Positions 24,498-34,474 of a stretch of 48,967 nucleotides of DNA are shown here, one piece after another. Under the pieces are notes generated by a model, which made no database searches, was not told where the DNA came from, and worked only from the letters and a program-made list of their open reading frames with translations. This DNA is from a virus. The DNA lies in the IMG/VR virus record IMGVR_UViG_3300006929_000025, positions 1 to 48,967 of that record. One strand, written 5' to 3'. Within the stretch, counting starts at the first letter, position 1. The number at the start of each line of letters is the position of its first letter. Both the position numbers and the translations under genes were made by a program.

Positions 24498-27400
24498 TTA
24501 CTTAACAATATAGTTATACCCCCATGGTGGTAGAGGATTTGTATATTCTATAAACTTTTCCCCCACCATAACATTATTATTGGATTGGGGTAGAGTAAAG
24601 TTGTAAGCACTACTAATACTCATACTATTACTTAAAAAGTTTTGAGCTAAAATTCTTATATTATTATTAATACTACTACAATTAGAAGGGGTGGTCACAT
24701 ATGTACTTGTCCATTGTTGGAACCATGTAGATTTACATCCAAATCCCTCAGGAACTGGGTTACCATTTGGGAACGTACCTAGAAGGTTGTTAGAACATAA
24801 TTCACAACAACTAGAATCATCACCACATGTATTAGCTGAAAATCTAACCTGAGTAGGAATTGTATTATCGATGACCGCACCACTAAATGGACAAGGTATA
24901 CAATAATTTGTTTCAGTTTGAGAAGATATTGGTTGGTTTATGGTTGACGCACTTGCGGGGTCATTTTTATAAACAAACTTATCTCTATGGAATACTGAAT
25001 TTTTATATTTTATACCTCCTTGCCATAATGTAGTAGCTGGTAATAATTGTTCTATTAGTTTTATCCAGTAATCTCCTAGAGCTAAGGAATAGTCTATCAT
25101 TTTTTGATAGGTATACTGATTATTACTACCACAATGTTGTGCTAAATAATTTATATAAATTTGTTGTAGATTAGGGTACCCACCTGTTTTACCATCATCG
25201 ATGGTCATTCTATTTTTTACATTAATATATACTTTCCAAAAACCTTCTACAAACTTTTTAAAACTAAAGTCAGCAGCATCTATCTCAGGATGTGTACTAT
25301 CATTACCACCACGTGATGAATATACTGATGGGTCTAAAACACCACCACTAAACGGACAACCACTTAATACAGATTGTTGCCACACATCATAAGCTAATCC
25401 TTGACCAATATTTAAGAATAAATCAACATTTTTAACATTTAATACTAGTCTTTCATCGAAGGTTTGGTAGAAAGCGAATCTTTCATTGTTAAAGTTATAC
25501 TCCCTAATTTCATTATCTTCGTCAATTTTTAACCAAGATTTTTTATCATCAATTTCTTTAGTTAACCCATAACCATAATTCATCAATGGAAATCTTCTAA
25601 ATCTTTCTAAATATGGTGCAGATGGGTCGTTGGACTTACTACCGTCGCCAAAAAATCCACCCCAAGTAAATGGGTTTAACATTGTTACAATGTCAGGTGA
25701 ACATCCAGAAAATATAGAATTTTGTAAATCTACAACAGTTTCTCCATGGTGTTCTGGTGTTTGTTCGTACCAACCTGCACCTCTTTGGAAGAAGTAACTA
25801 CTCGTTTCTTCTGGTTTAGTTGGGTACCCTTCATTGTCGATTGGGTAGTCACTTCGTGAAAATCCGTGAGTTTGGGTTGTTGAGGTCGTGACAACCATAT
25901 TATTTGTTGGTGTCATTCCTGTTTCTATAGTTACCCCTGAATACGTTACTGAACCACCAGATATTGTTGCAAATAAACTATTAAACTGATTTAGATTTAT
26001 TTTGTTATCAGCTAAGACAACATATTCATTAAATTCGACTAAAGCGGGAGGAGCTCCGATAAATCGTAATAAAAACTCTACTGCTTTTCTCGTACCTTTA
26101 GATTTAAATAGATAAGCTGTATTCATTAAAATTCTTCGATACATTTCAATGTCTAACTCTGCTGGTGTCATACCTACCGTTTCCCCAGAAAATTGTGCTT
26201 CACCTGGTTGTAATATGGTATCTAAAAAAGCAACTTTACTAATACTAGATGGTGTTCTCCACCCTAACATTCTTGCAAAGTTTTTTAAGAGATTATTAGG
26301 TATATTGTTTTTACCGTCATATGTAACATTAGTCATGTACGCAATACCATCTATAAATCTTTTAACATTATCAAAACTTCTACCGTAAATTTGGAGTGTT
26401 TTTTCAACTTTTCTATCAATAGTATCAAACTCGGTTAAAGACTCTGAAGTTAGAAATCTAGAAACTAAATTTGTTTTTACTTCGTCAAACTCATCAGCTA
26501 TTTGTACTAAAGAAGCTAAATAACTGTCGTAACTACTAGTATTAATATCTAAATTAACCAAATCAATTTTAGGCCAACTAACTTTTAATTTTGTTTTTAC
26601 TTTTTCACCTGAAGATAATGTAGGTGTAATTTGGATTTCTGCGGTGTATTGTGGAGTAGTGTTTCTGTTTAATAAAAATTTTTGTATAGAGTCAAAGTTT
26701 TCAAAGGCGTTTTCAAACTCTTCAGAATTAGGTTTGATGTAGAATCTTTTTGTGGTAGTGGTAGCTGTAGTACCAAAAGGAGCTCCTTTAATTATTATTC
26801 TTAATTTTGTTTCATCTTCTGTAATAGGACTATAATCTAATAAAGCATATTCTTTTTCATTAGCTTGACCACTAAAGGATAAAGAATATTTAGTATATTC
26901 TTTACTAAAATTCCTAAGAGGTGAAACTTTTCCTAGTTGTGCACTTATCGCTGTATTAGATATCCCATTAAAAACAGGTGAATCTAATTCTATGTCATTA
27001 TTAGAAATAACTTCTTTTAACCCATTAACCGTATATTCTATATTAAATGGGTTAGATATTGTAAATTTAGAAACCTCTATAGTAGTTCTATCTAATATAG
27101 TGTCATAGGAAATACTTTCTACAGAATTACCTGATGTTGATGCTGTAATATCAACCGCACTCATATATAAAGCTCCCGGGAAAAATCCTACTATACCGTT
27201 AGTCGCAACTCTAAATCTTTCTTTCATCGAACCATAGAGTACTTGGTCGGTTATTATACTATCATCATAATTAAAAGTAATTTGTAATGAAGAATTAAGT
27301 AGGTGTTGATTCAGGTGTGGTTGATTCGTAGATAAACTATCTAAGGTTATAGGAGCTGAAAACCCACCCAACTCAAAATTTCTATTTGTCTTTTCACCAC

Positions 27401-27533
27401 CCGAATCACCAAAAGATGAAAAATTAGCAGTAGTCATCTGTGAACTCCCATTGGTAAATTGGAGACCAACTAAGTTATCACTAAAAGTGCCAGCACCATT
27501 TCCAGGAGCGGGTGGGTAATAATACTTTGTCAT
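24498..27533 (-). CDS. Large baseplate/tail protein with tail-protein-I-like region
   Basis: The protein has 1011 residues. Residues about 340-510 contain NLLKNFARMLGW, an alpha-helical stretch, YRRILMNTAYLFKSKGTRKA and VEFLLRFIGAPPALVEFNE. This order (LGW, then a lone tyrosine-arginine helix, then KSKGT and FIG) is typical of P2 gpI-like tail proteins of contractile phages, which join the baseplate to fibres. The flanking parts are beta-rich. The C-terminal 120 residues are Cys-rich (CGDDSSCCELC). Its stop is five bases from the 1250-aa gene start, and its ATG shares one base with the stop of the 305-aa gene upstream. A baseplate location is well supported; the detailed role is not. Confidence 0.8.
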   Translation of the reverse strand: MTKYYYPPAPGNGAGTFSDNLVGLQFTNGSSQMTTANFSSFGDSGGEKTNRNFELGGFSAPITLDSLSTNQPHLNQHLLNSSLQITFNYDDSIITDQVLYGSMKERFRVATNGIVGFFPGALYMSAVDITASTSGNSVESISYDTILDRTTIEVSKFTISNPFNIEYTVNGLKEVISNNDIELDSPVFNGISNTAISAQLGKVSPLRNFSKEYTKYSLSFSGQANEKEYALLDYSPITEDETKLRIIIKGAPFGTTATTTTKRFYIKPNSEEFENAFENFDSIQKFLLNRNTTPQYTAEIQITPTLSSGEKVKTKLKVSWPKIDLVNLDINTSSYDSYLASLVQIADEFDEVKTNLVSRFLTSESLTEFDTIDRKVEKTLQIYGRSFDNVKRFIDGIAYMTNVTYDGKNNIPNNLLKNFARMLGWRTPSSISKVAFLDTILQPGEAQFSGETVGMTPAELDIEMYRRILMNTAYLFKSKGTRKAVEFLLRFIGAPPALVEFNEYVVLADNKINLNQFNSLFATISGGSVTYSGVTIETGMTPTNNMVVTTSTTQTHGFSRSDYPIDNEGYPTKPEETSSYFFQRGAGWYEQTPEHHGETVVDLQNSIFSGCSPDIVTMLNPFTWGGFFGDGSKSNDPSAPYLERFRRFPLMNYGYGLTKEIDDKKSWLKIDEDNEIREYNFNNERFAFYQTFDERLVLNVKNVDLFLNIGQGLAYDVWQQSVLSGCPFSGGVLDPSVYSSRGGNDSTHPEIDAADFSFKKFVEGFWKVYINVKNRMTIDDGKTGGYPNLQQIYINYLAQHCGSNNQYTYQKMIDYSLALGDYWIKLIEQLLPATTLWQGGIKYKNSVFHRDKFVYKNDPASASTINQPISSQTETNYCIPCPFSGAVIDNTIPTQVRFSANTCGDDSSCCELCSNNLLGTFPNGNPVPEGFGCKSTWFQQWTSTYVTTPSNCSSINNNIRILAQNFLSNSMSISSAYNFTLPQSNNNVMVGEKFIEYTNPLPPWGYNYIVK

Positions 27534-28450
27534 TACTGTGCTATTATTGTGTTAAATTGTTTAGTAAAATCTATATTACTTCCTCTATCTTGTCTAACTT
27601 CATATAATTTTTCATCAAACTCATCTCTAATTTCAAATAAATTATATTGTTTATATATGTTGTTAACCCCTGATAAATCATACATTGTATATATCCCGTC
27701 TTCAATAGATTTAGTTTGATTCCCGTATAGAGCAATAGCCAGTGTCTCAAAATTATGGTCTACCATTTCAATATCTAAAGTAATCGGATTAAAATAAGTA
27801 TTTGTAATAATAACGTCTTGGTTTGGCTGTCCAATAAATGGTATAGCATTTGGTTGGGTTGTAGGTGCACTTGTAGGTGTTAACGTACAAAACATTAAAT
27901 TTGTTGGTGAATCACTATACACATACCTAGGGGAGACTTGTTGTGGATTAGATAGATTTGCTGGTACTGGTTCACAATAAAAATTAGAAGTTACGATTCT
28001 GTAAAAATTAGGTATTTTTTGTCCAGATTTTTTTAAGTATTCTATTCTAAAACCCACTAAATTCATAGGTGTAAATTTATTTCTATACTCTGCAGGTACA
28101 GCATTGATATCAAATACCAATCCTTTTACGTTTGGTAATGCTGCTAATATTCCACAATCAACAATACTTGTTCTAATTTCTGCAGGTCTCAAGTATACCG
28201 TATATATTCCTTTAGTAGAAAATATACTAGTAGGTAATTTTAAATTATATAAACCACCTAATATTTCTACACCTGCCATACCACCGGTATCAGCATTATG
28301 TACATAGGGTGATAATACCGCGGATGAATTTAATTTTTGTAATGTAAAATTAGTAGTAAAATCCCTATTAGGGGTACTGTGTACAATTATTTCTACGTCC
28401 TCTGGGGATACGTCTGCTGGTCTTTTTATTCCATATGCTCCTAATGCCAT
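27533..28450 (-). CDS. Virion structural protein, unknown class
   Basis: The protein has 305 residues, beginning MALGAYGIKRPADVSPEDVE. It is predicted mixed beta with segments such as GIYTVYLRPAEIRT, GLVFDINAVP and VGFRIEYLKK, and has few cysteines. The C-terminal third is more polar and helical (YNLFEIRDEFDEKLYEVRQD). No named family is recognised, though its placement between the large gpI-like baseplate protein and the adhesin-like proteins is strong evidence that it is a baseplate or fibre-adaptor protein. The ATG is clear, and the gene is separated from the 748-aa gene by five bases. Composition matches the rest of the operon. Confidence 0.75.
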   Translation of the reverse strand: MALGAYGIKRPADVSPEDVEIIVHSTPNRDFTTNFTLQKLNSSAVLSPYVHNADTGGMAGVEILGGLYNLKLPTSIFSTKGIYTVYLRPAEIRTSIVDCGILAALPNVKGLVFDINAVPAEYRNKFTPMNLVGFRIEYLKKSGQKIPNFYRIVTSNFYCEPVPANLSNPQQVSPRYVYSDSPTNLMFCTLTPTSAPTTQPNAIPFIGQPNQDVIITNTYFNPITLDIEMVDHNFETLAIALYGNQTKSIEDGIYTMYDLSGVNNIYKQYNLFEIRDEFDEKLYEVRQDRGSNIDFTKQFNTIIAQ

Positions 28451-28455
28451 AATTC

Positions 28456-30702
28456 TTAACTTTGGTTTTCAAATTTATAATACCCATATCCGTGAAGTTC
28501 TAATTCACCAATAGTGGGGTTAACTGACAGTCTTTGACATCTTTCAAAAACTGAAACTTTACCTCTTTCAATAAATACATCAGAACGAGTTTCTGGTTTC
28601 TGACACACATTCATCAAAAACTCTTCTTTTGTTAATGCAGGTAAACATTTTTTTTCTTGCATGATTGTTGGTGGTGTGTAGTAAAGACAACAATCTGGTA
28701 ACCCATCACCATTATTATCGGGACAACCTAACAACGCGTTAGGGTTGTAGTTTAATGCTGTTGGGTCTGCACAATCTGGTACTAAATAAGTACAACATAC
28801 AAAATTCCTATTAAGGGGTAATAAACCTTGTTGTTGTAATATTTGACTCTCACTATCTAACTCAAACCCAAAAAGTGGGACGTAAGGGCCTGCCCAATAA
28901 GGAACACCCCCATTAGCAAGTGATGGACCTGGTGTTAAAGGTAATATAACACTAACTTGATATCCTCCTCCTGTTGGTGTAGGGTCATGTAAGGCAGTTA
29001 ACATAGTAGATGTTGTGTTGGTCCCTAAATATATATAACAACTAGGTCCCGGTGATATAGGACATGTCGGATGTGTAGATACAGTATTTGGAGCTCCTCC
29101 CGCAACCCACACTCCTCCGATATATTGTGGTAATTCAAATTGTGTTACAGGGTTAGTTAATCCTTGTGCATTGATTAGGCCCACAAACTCTGGGTTTGGG
29201 TGAGAAGTGAGAAGACCTAAACCATCATTATACCAATCTAAAACAAACGCATCTCCTGCATTATATTGTACTGTAGGGTCATAAAATCCTGTAAAATTAG
29301 TATTAATAGTTACAGAGTTTATTGTATCTATATTATAGGTAATAGTATCAGGACAATCACATGGAGGAAGGTCCGGGTCAGGGGACTGACAAGTAACACA
29401 ATCTGGATAAGTTTCAAGTAAAGTTACTGGTGGGTTAAGAGGTAGGGTATTTGTAGTAGGTTGTACCCCAAAAGTATTACTATAACCCATATATTTTAAA
29501 CACCACCAGGAATTGGCACCAGATGGGTTACCATAAGATATTATTTGTCCAATCTCTGGACTTCCCATTATTTGATAAAAAGTGTTACTGTTTTGAGATG
29601 GGGCTTGGGTAAAGTAGTTAGGTGCTCCTTCCCATTCATAACCTACACTATCCGAGTTTCCACAGGGTTCCCATAAATGATATTGTTCATTTCTATTAAC
29701 ATCTGGATTATAATCGTCATCGAAATTACAATAATTTAAAGGTAAAGGACATATCGCTTCTGGGTTATAATTTAGTGCTCCTGGATGCATACACCCAAAC
29801 CAATAAAAATACGCACTATTGGTTGGACTCCAACCTTGTTCACTATTTAAATTGTTTTGCAAAAATGTACTTTGTGAGGTAGAACAATTTTCACAATTAG
29901 TAACCATAGGTGCAAAACAAGTTCCTGGATATCCAGGTGCACCAAGTTCTGTTTCTAAACCTGTACCAAACTCTCCGGTTTGTGAAAGTATTCCATAGTC
30001 ACCCACAAAACCACCATCCAAATACATTTGAAGATTAGGTTGGGGTTCATCCTCTATATATGCCGGTAGATTTGGTGGGTTTAAATCTAACCCTTCAATT
30101 CCTATAAGTTCATATTCGGCAAATTTACCCACAAATCTTAAACAGGAAGCATATGGATATGCACTTTCAACTCCACCATAAATCGAAGCCCCATACAAGT
30201 CCGCATAGTTTGGATTTACCTCACCAACTCCACCAATTACTGCATTTAGACTTAGATTAGTCGCTAACCAACCTACCACGTCTCCCGGTTCTGGTTCACC
30301 TAAACTTTGCCACAAAGCTTGTGAACACGCTGCCCATCCTACTACACTGGGGTCCCCTCCGTTTCCAACATAATTAGATGCACATAGAGTATATTGTTGT
30401 CCCGGTAACCACATAGACCCTAAATCAACCCCACCTCCTTCAAATGGAACCCAGGAAGTTGTACCAATAGGTGGTCCCCATCCATTAGACCCTGCTGCTT
30501 GCGGGTTCTCTGGAAATAAAATTTGCGCACTTTCTTGGAAAGGATTTTCAAAGTCACACACTGTCCAAACATAATAAGATGGTGGTGGTTGATTCTGTGC
30601 TCTTCTACTAGATACTATGGGTTGTCTTCTAAAACTACCCCTTTCTACACGATTAGGTATCGATACTTGATTTAATTTTTTATTTGTTTTTTTATCTAAC
30701 AT
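28456..30702 (-). CDS. Adhesin-like virion protein with GCxDPxAxNYNP repeats
   Basis: The protein has 748 residues. Two copies of a short Cys repeat, FGCMHPGALNYNPEA (about 302-316) and PDCADPTALNYNPNA (about 642-656), match a repeat common in secreted surface proteins of Bacteroidota. Between them are modules that begin near YHLWEPC and end in Cys pairs (YPDCVTC near 432-438; VTNCENC near 267-273), plus FTGFYDPTVQYNAGD, which resembles the carbohydrate-binding-like modules of the next protein. The second repeat contains NNNGDGLPDCC-type acidic residues. The C-terminus (residues about 690-748, with SDVFIERGKVS and ELELHGYGYYKF) is unlike the rest and may anchor the protein in the virion. A receptor-binding fibre is the most likely role. 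Confidence 0.8.
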   Translation of the reverse strand: MLDKKTNKKLNQVSIPNRVERGSFRRQPIVSSRRAQNQPPPSYYVWTVCDFENPFQESAQILFPENPQAAGSNGWGPPIGTTSWVPFEGGGVDLGSMWLPGQQYTLCASNYVGNGGDPSVVGWAACSQALWQSLGEPEPGDVVGWLATNLSLNAVIGGVGEVNPNYADLYGASIYGGVESAYPYASCLRFVGKFAEYELIGIEGLDLNPPNLPAYIEDEPQPNLQMYLDGGFVGDYGILSQTGEFGTGLETELGAPGYPGTCFAPMVTNCENCSTSQSTFLQNNLNSEQGWSPTNSAYFYWFGCMHPGALNYNPEAICPLPLNYCNFDDDYNPDVNRNEQYHLWEPCGNSDSVGYEWEGAPNYFTQAPSQNSNTFYQIMGSPEIGQIISYGNPSGANSWWCLKYMGYSNTFGVQPTTNTLPLNPPVTLLETYPDCVTCQSPDPDLPPCDCPDTITYNIDTINSVTINTNFTGFYDPTVQYNAGDAFVLDWYNDGLGLLTSHPNPEFVGLINAQGLTNPVTQFELPQYIGGVWVAGGAPNTVSTHPTCPISPGPSCYIYLGTNTTSTMLTALHDPTPTGGGYQVSVILPLTPGPSLANGGVPYWAGPYVPLFGFELDSESQILQQQGLLPLNRNFVCCTYLVPDCADPTALNYNPNALLGCPDNNGDGLPDCCLYYTPPTIMQEKKCLPALTKEEFLMNVCQKPETRSDVFIERGKVSVFERCQRLSVNPTIGELELHGYGYYKFENQS

Positions 30703-30712
30703 TTTTCATCAT

Positions 30713-33700
30713 TTACAATATAAAGGCACATCCTCTCCAATAATCATTGGTTAGGGTTGTAGGGTTACAACCACCACCATAACATCCCACATTTTGTGGT
30801 TCTGGTGAAACACCCGTAAATCCAACAAAACCTACAGACGCTGGATTAGGTGACGGGGTATATAGATTCCAAGTACCTGATGCTGGACCTGTTGTTACTT
30901 GATAATAAATAACATCACTTACATTATAATTCTGTGCTGAATTATAGGTATTATATCCTGTGTTAACCCAAGTATTGTATAAATTTTGACAGAATGGGTC
31001 AGCTTGGTTAACACCACTTAAATCCGTATACATAGGACCCGCAAATCCATCGGAAGTCTCTGAATTAGACCCACCCAAACACCCTGGTGGATTACTAGGA
31101 CAACTAACCCAATTTGAATTGGCTGGACTAGGTGTACCTAGTGAACTACCTAGACCAGGTTTCACACAAACCCAACAACATATTTCATTAGTAACAATAT
31201 TACCTACACTATAATTGTGAGTAAGGTCAAAGTACCCAGTAAAATAAGAATCTGCTAGAAATTGTACTCCAGTTATATCAATTACTACTTGATTAAAACA
31301 ATCTTCACATGGACTTGGTTGTGGTGCTGGTCCAGTTCCTGGTCCAGTTCCTGTCGGAGTACAATCTGGGTTATTTTGGTTAGGACATAAAAACCAAGGT
31401 TTTGCTCTATTACCGATATTAAGGTTTGGTTCTGTACCAGGTCCCCAAAAAGGACCACCAGCACCGTTTGCAAAATAACAACACCCATCATGATAAATAA
31501 AGTCACCACCATCATAAGAAGTGCTAGCATTCCAAACTCCCGCATTATTAACAACATTTACAGTGAATGCCCATGGGGTTCCTATACCTTCAGATTGGAT
31601 ACCTAAACACACATCACAAGTTACTTCTTCAGGACAATCGATTGTATACATATTATATTGTTTTAAACCATCACTACATGATTCAAATATTGTTATACCA
31701 TTATCAAAATCATATAAAGTTACTGGATAACCTATAGCTCCTTGACTACCATCACTAATTGTATAAGCGGTATAAGTTGTATTTGCTGCTATGATTTCAC
31801 CCACTAGATTATCTTGTATTGTTCCGTCAGGCATTTCTACTTGTCCGCCTAAAGGAACTGGTACATTTACAAAATAACCACTAGCTAAATCTGGGTTATT
31901 AGTTCCATTACTATAAGTCTCAAAAGCTCCTAACTGACTTTCTGTCACCCCAGTAAAACAAAATGGTGGTGTATAATTTAATGTCACATAGTCTTGTGGT
32001 TCCACCCCACTATCTAAGGGTCCCCAATCGGAATATAACCAGTTCATTGGTAGAGTTGCCCAACCTCCTGGAGGATTGAATGTGAAGGTAGCATTTGGAT
32101 TAGGGTCAAAGTTGGGGTCACTAGCATCACTTGAAGGTAATGTTAAAGGTTGTGAAACCGATGTTATTCCCCACGGAGCAGACATCTGGATATTAACTGT
32201 ATAGGTGCCAGGGTTACCGTAAGTATAAGTTAGTTGAGTTGTAGGATATTGTACTGTTTGACCGGGTGTTCCGTCTCCCCAATCTATTGTCCATTGGAAA
32301 CCTTGTGTATCTTCATAAAAACCGAATTCTGTACTATTCTGAACGGTTACAGTCCAAGGTGCACTAGTGGAAGCGGACCATGTAAAATTAGAAAAAGTAT
32401 CTTTTTGGAGTATTTCACCATCCCATATACTGTAGTGACCAATATCATTAAAATCTTGCTCTAAAAATATAGTTAGTTGGTTAGAACAGGGTGCGTTATA
32501 CTGACAACAAGTATAATCAGTCCCATTAGGGTCACCTGAACAATCTACATTCGTTGAAGGGTTATAGTTGGAGGCTAAAGGGTCTATACAATTAACTTCA
32601 CATTGGAACCAGTAACTATCTGGACCAGCTCCCGGATTTCCACCAAATATTGGGTTTGGGGTGATAGGATTAAACCAGTATCCCCCACTACCTGCAGGAT
32701 ATTCTACAACAGTCGCCCAACCATTCCACTGTGAACCTGGTGGATTATACATCCCACTCATTTCTGACGTAACATCCCACACTCCCATGTAAATAGTATC
32801 TATAAATCCATATTGTATAGCTAAAGGACATGGGTTGGTGTTAGGGTATGCACAACAACAATTTTGTACACCATTATTTACTACACACGGTAAACCACCG
32901 GTAGAGGAATAATCACCTATAGGGTTTCCATTATAACCATTACAAGGGTCTATAGGTCCACCACCTGGAACTACGTAATAATTAAGTGCACTAGGGTCAG
33001 TGCACCCATATAATGCTGTAGGATACACACAACAATCTGTTGGTGAACTTCCCCCTGGTGTGTAACCTGCATAACAATCAACAGCTAAATCATCATAATT
33101 ACTAGCTATTGGGTCTGCACATCCTGCTCCAGGGTAAGTGTTACATAATGGTCCTCCGCAATCATAATCAGGGTCTATTATTTCTATGGTATTAGTATTA
33201 ATTAAACTTATAAAAGCAGTAGGGACTGTATAGGAAGGTCCTACATTGTAACACGCCCAAAAAATAGATTCATTAATAAAACTATTAGAAGTAGAGTTTA
33301 GATTTATTAAAACTGTGTCTCCATTTTGTGAAGCTGTTAATAAATCTGGATTCACTTCTACAGACACTTGGATTATGTCTTGTACGTTTGCCCAAAGAGC
33401 TGGTGAGCCCCAAACTGCACCAATGTTATTACCACAAAGTGTTAAATCTACGACATGTATCTCCTCAGGTGGTAACTCAGGACAATTAGTGTCACATAAT
33501 TCACCATCACAATTATATGGGTATTGTGAGATATCTACTATGGAATTTGGTGGGGTGTCTACTACTAATATATCTACAATTTTAAAACATAAATTACCAC
33601 AAACGTCATCAGGTAAAGAACTACCACCCCCATAGTTTATTGCGACTATTTCACTGTTATTCATATTGACTAACACAACTTCACCTATCTGAGGTCCTTC

Positions 33701-34474
33701 AGCTCCCCAATTACTATCAAAACCAACATATAATTCTAAGTAACTTGTCCCTTCAATGGGGTTACACGATTTTAGATGAATTCTTGTAAAGAAAATCCCA
33801 GTAAAAGTCCCACAATTATCACAACCAACACCTCCAGGTGTACCAACAGTTACTGGAGGATATTGTACTATATCTATTGCGTAATCGGGTTCATATTGAC
33901 TACATACAGCGGTAATATCACCACACACAAAGAACTCGTATGCTCCAGGACCTTCCCAACCCACCTCTTGTTGGTAATCCAAAAACTCATCAGCTGCCAC
34001 TGGACCAACGTATGAAGGTCCATAAATATTAAAAATGGCATTAATAGATTGTCCTGCAGTATATAAATCAATCCAACTAGGTAAACTAGGTAAAGTTTCT
34101 AAGATTATTGGGTCAACATATTGCAGAGCGAGACCACCACCATTTGGTGCTACAAAATTACCTTCACACCCGGCTCCATAACTAATGTTAATAGTAAGTG
34201 ATTGATAACACTCAACTCCCGGACCACACTCTCCAGCACATGGATTGGGTGCAGGCATTCCACTTGGTGACTGTGGTGGGCCATATAATTTTGTTTTATA
34301 TTGTGAAGAAGGTATTTTTGGTGCGGGAACCGCCATTGGTTGTAGGTTCGCCATCTGAGCTTGTGCCACAGTGGTAGCTGTAGTAGTACTACTCATTACA
34401 AATGCGTCATTACACCCAGGTGTATAAACACCAGGTATGTTACAGGTCCATATTTGATATTTGTAAACGTCCAT
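30713..34474 (-). CDS. Giant multidomain adhesin-like tail protein (Cys repeats, PKD, CBM-like)
   Basis: The protein has 1253 residues. Residues about 215-445 hold two tandem modules, each ending in a C-x4-C pair (YNCDGELC near 320, YDCGGPLC near 437). Three GCxDP-type repeats follow: AGCADPIASNY (450), YGCTDPSALNY (489) and VNCIDPLASNYNPS (628), each ending in a CC-x-Y. Residues about 705-775 form a PKD-like domain (WTIDWGDGTPGQ, YTYGNPGTYTVNI). Three carbohydrate-binding-module 5/12-like units lie in the last 275 residues (VWNASTSYDGGDFIYHDGCCY near 979; FDLTHNYSVGNIV; YNSAQNYNVSDVIYY). This is a host-surface recognition protein by every sign. The stop of this gene is ten bases from the 748-aa gene, and its ATG overlaps the stop of the gene upstream (TAATG). 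Confidence 0.83.
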   Translation of the reverse strand: MDVYKYQIWTCNIPGVYTPGCNDAFVMSSTTTATTVAQAQMANLQPMAVPAPKIPSSQYKTKLYGPPQSPSGMPAPNPCAGECGPGVECYQSLTINISYGAGCEGNFVAPNGGGLALQYVDPIILETLPSLPSWIDLYTAGQSINAIFNIYGPSYVGPVAADEFLDYQQEVGWEGPGAYEFFVCGDITAVCSQYEPDYAIDIVQYPPVTVGTPGGVGCDNCGTFTGIFFTRIHLKSCNPIEGTSYLELYVGFDSNWGAEGPQIGEVVLVNMNNSEIVAINYGGGSSLPDDVCGNLCFKIVDILVVDTPPNSIVDISQYPYNCDGELCDTNCPELPPEEIHVVDLTLCGNNIGAVWGSPALWANVQDIIQVSVEVNPDLLTASQNGDTVLINLNSTSNSFINESIFWACYNVGPSYTVPTAFISLINTNTIEIIDPDYDCGGPLCNTYPGAGCADPIASNYDDLAVDCYAGYTPGGSSPTDCCVYPTALYGCTDPSALNYYVVPGGGPIDPCNGYNGNPIGDYSSTGGLPCVVNNGVQNCCCAYPNTNPCPLAIQYGFIDTIYMGVWDVTSEMSGMYNPPGSQWNGWATVVEYPAGSGGYWFNPITPNPIFGGNPGAGPDSYWFQCEVNCIDPLASNYNPSTNVDCSGDPNGTDYTCCQYNAPCSNQLTIFLEQDFNDIGHYSIWDGEILQKDTFSNFTWSASTSAPWTVTVQNSTEFGFYEDTQGFQWTIDWGDGTPGQTVQYPTTQLTYTYGNPGTYTVNIQMSAPWGITSVSQPLTLPSSDASDPNFDPNPNATFTFNPPGGWATLPMNWLYSDWGPLDSGVEPQDYVTLNYTPPFCFTGVTESQLGAFETYSNGTNNPDLASGYFVNVPVPLGGQVEMPDGTIQDNLVGEIIAANTTYTAYTISDGSQGAIGYPVTLYDFDNGITIFESCSDGLKQYNMYTIDCPEEVTCDVCLGIQSEGIGTPWAFTVNVVNNAGVWNASTSYDGGDFIYHDGCCYFANGAGGPFWGPGTEPNLNIGNRAKPWFLCPNQNNPDCTPTGTGPGTGPAPQPSPCEDCFNQVVIDITGVQFLADSYFTGYFDLTHNYSVGNIVTNEICCWVCVKPGLGSSLGTPSPANSNWVSCPSNPPGCLGGSNSETSDGFAGPMYTDLSGVNQADPFCQNLYNTWVNTGYNTYNSAQNYNVSDVIYYQVTTGPASGTWNLYTPSPNPASVGFVGFTGVSPEPQNVGCYGGGCNPTTLTNDYWRGCAFIL

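Noticed and set aside
31285-31557. 90-aa minus-strand frame inside the giant adhesin gene
   Set aside because: It lies entirely inside a strongly supported gene in another frame, with Leu/Val/Met-rich sequence produced by the Gly/Asn/Pro codons of that gene.
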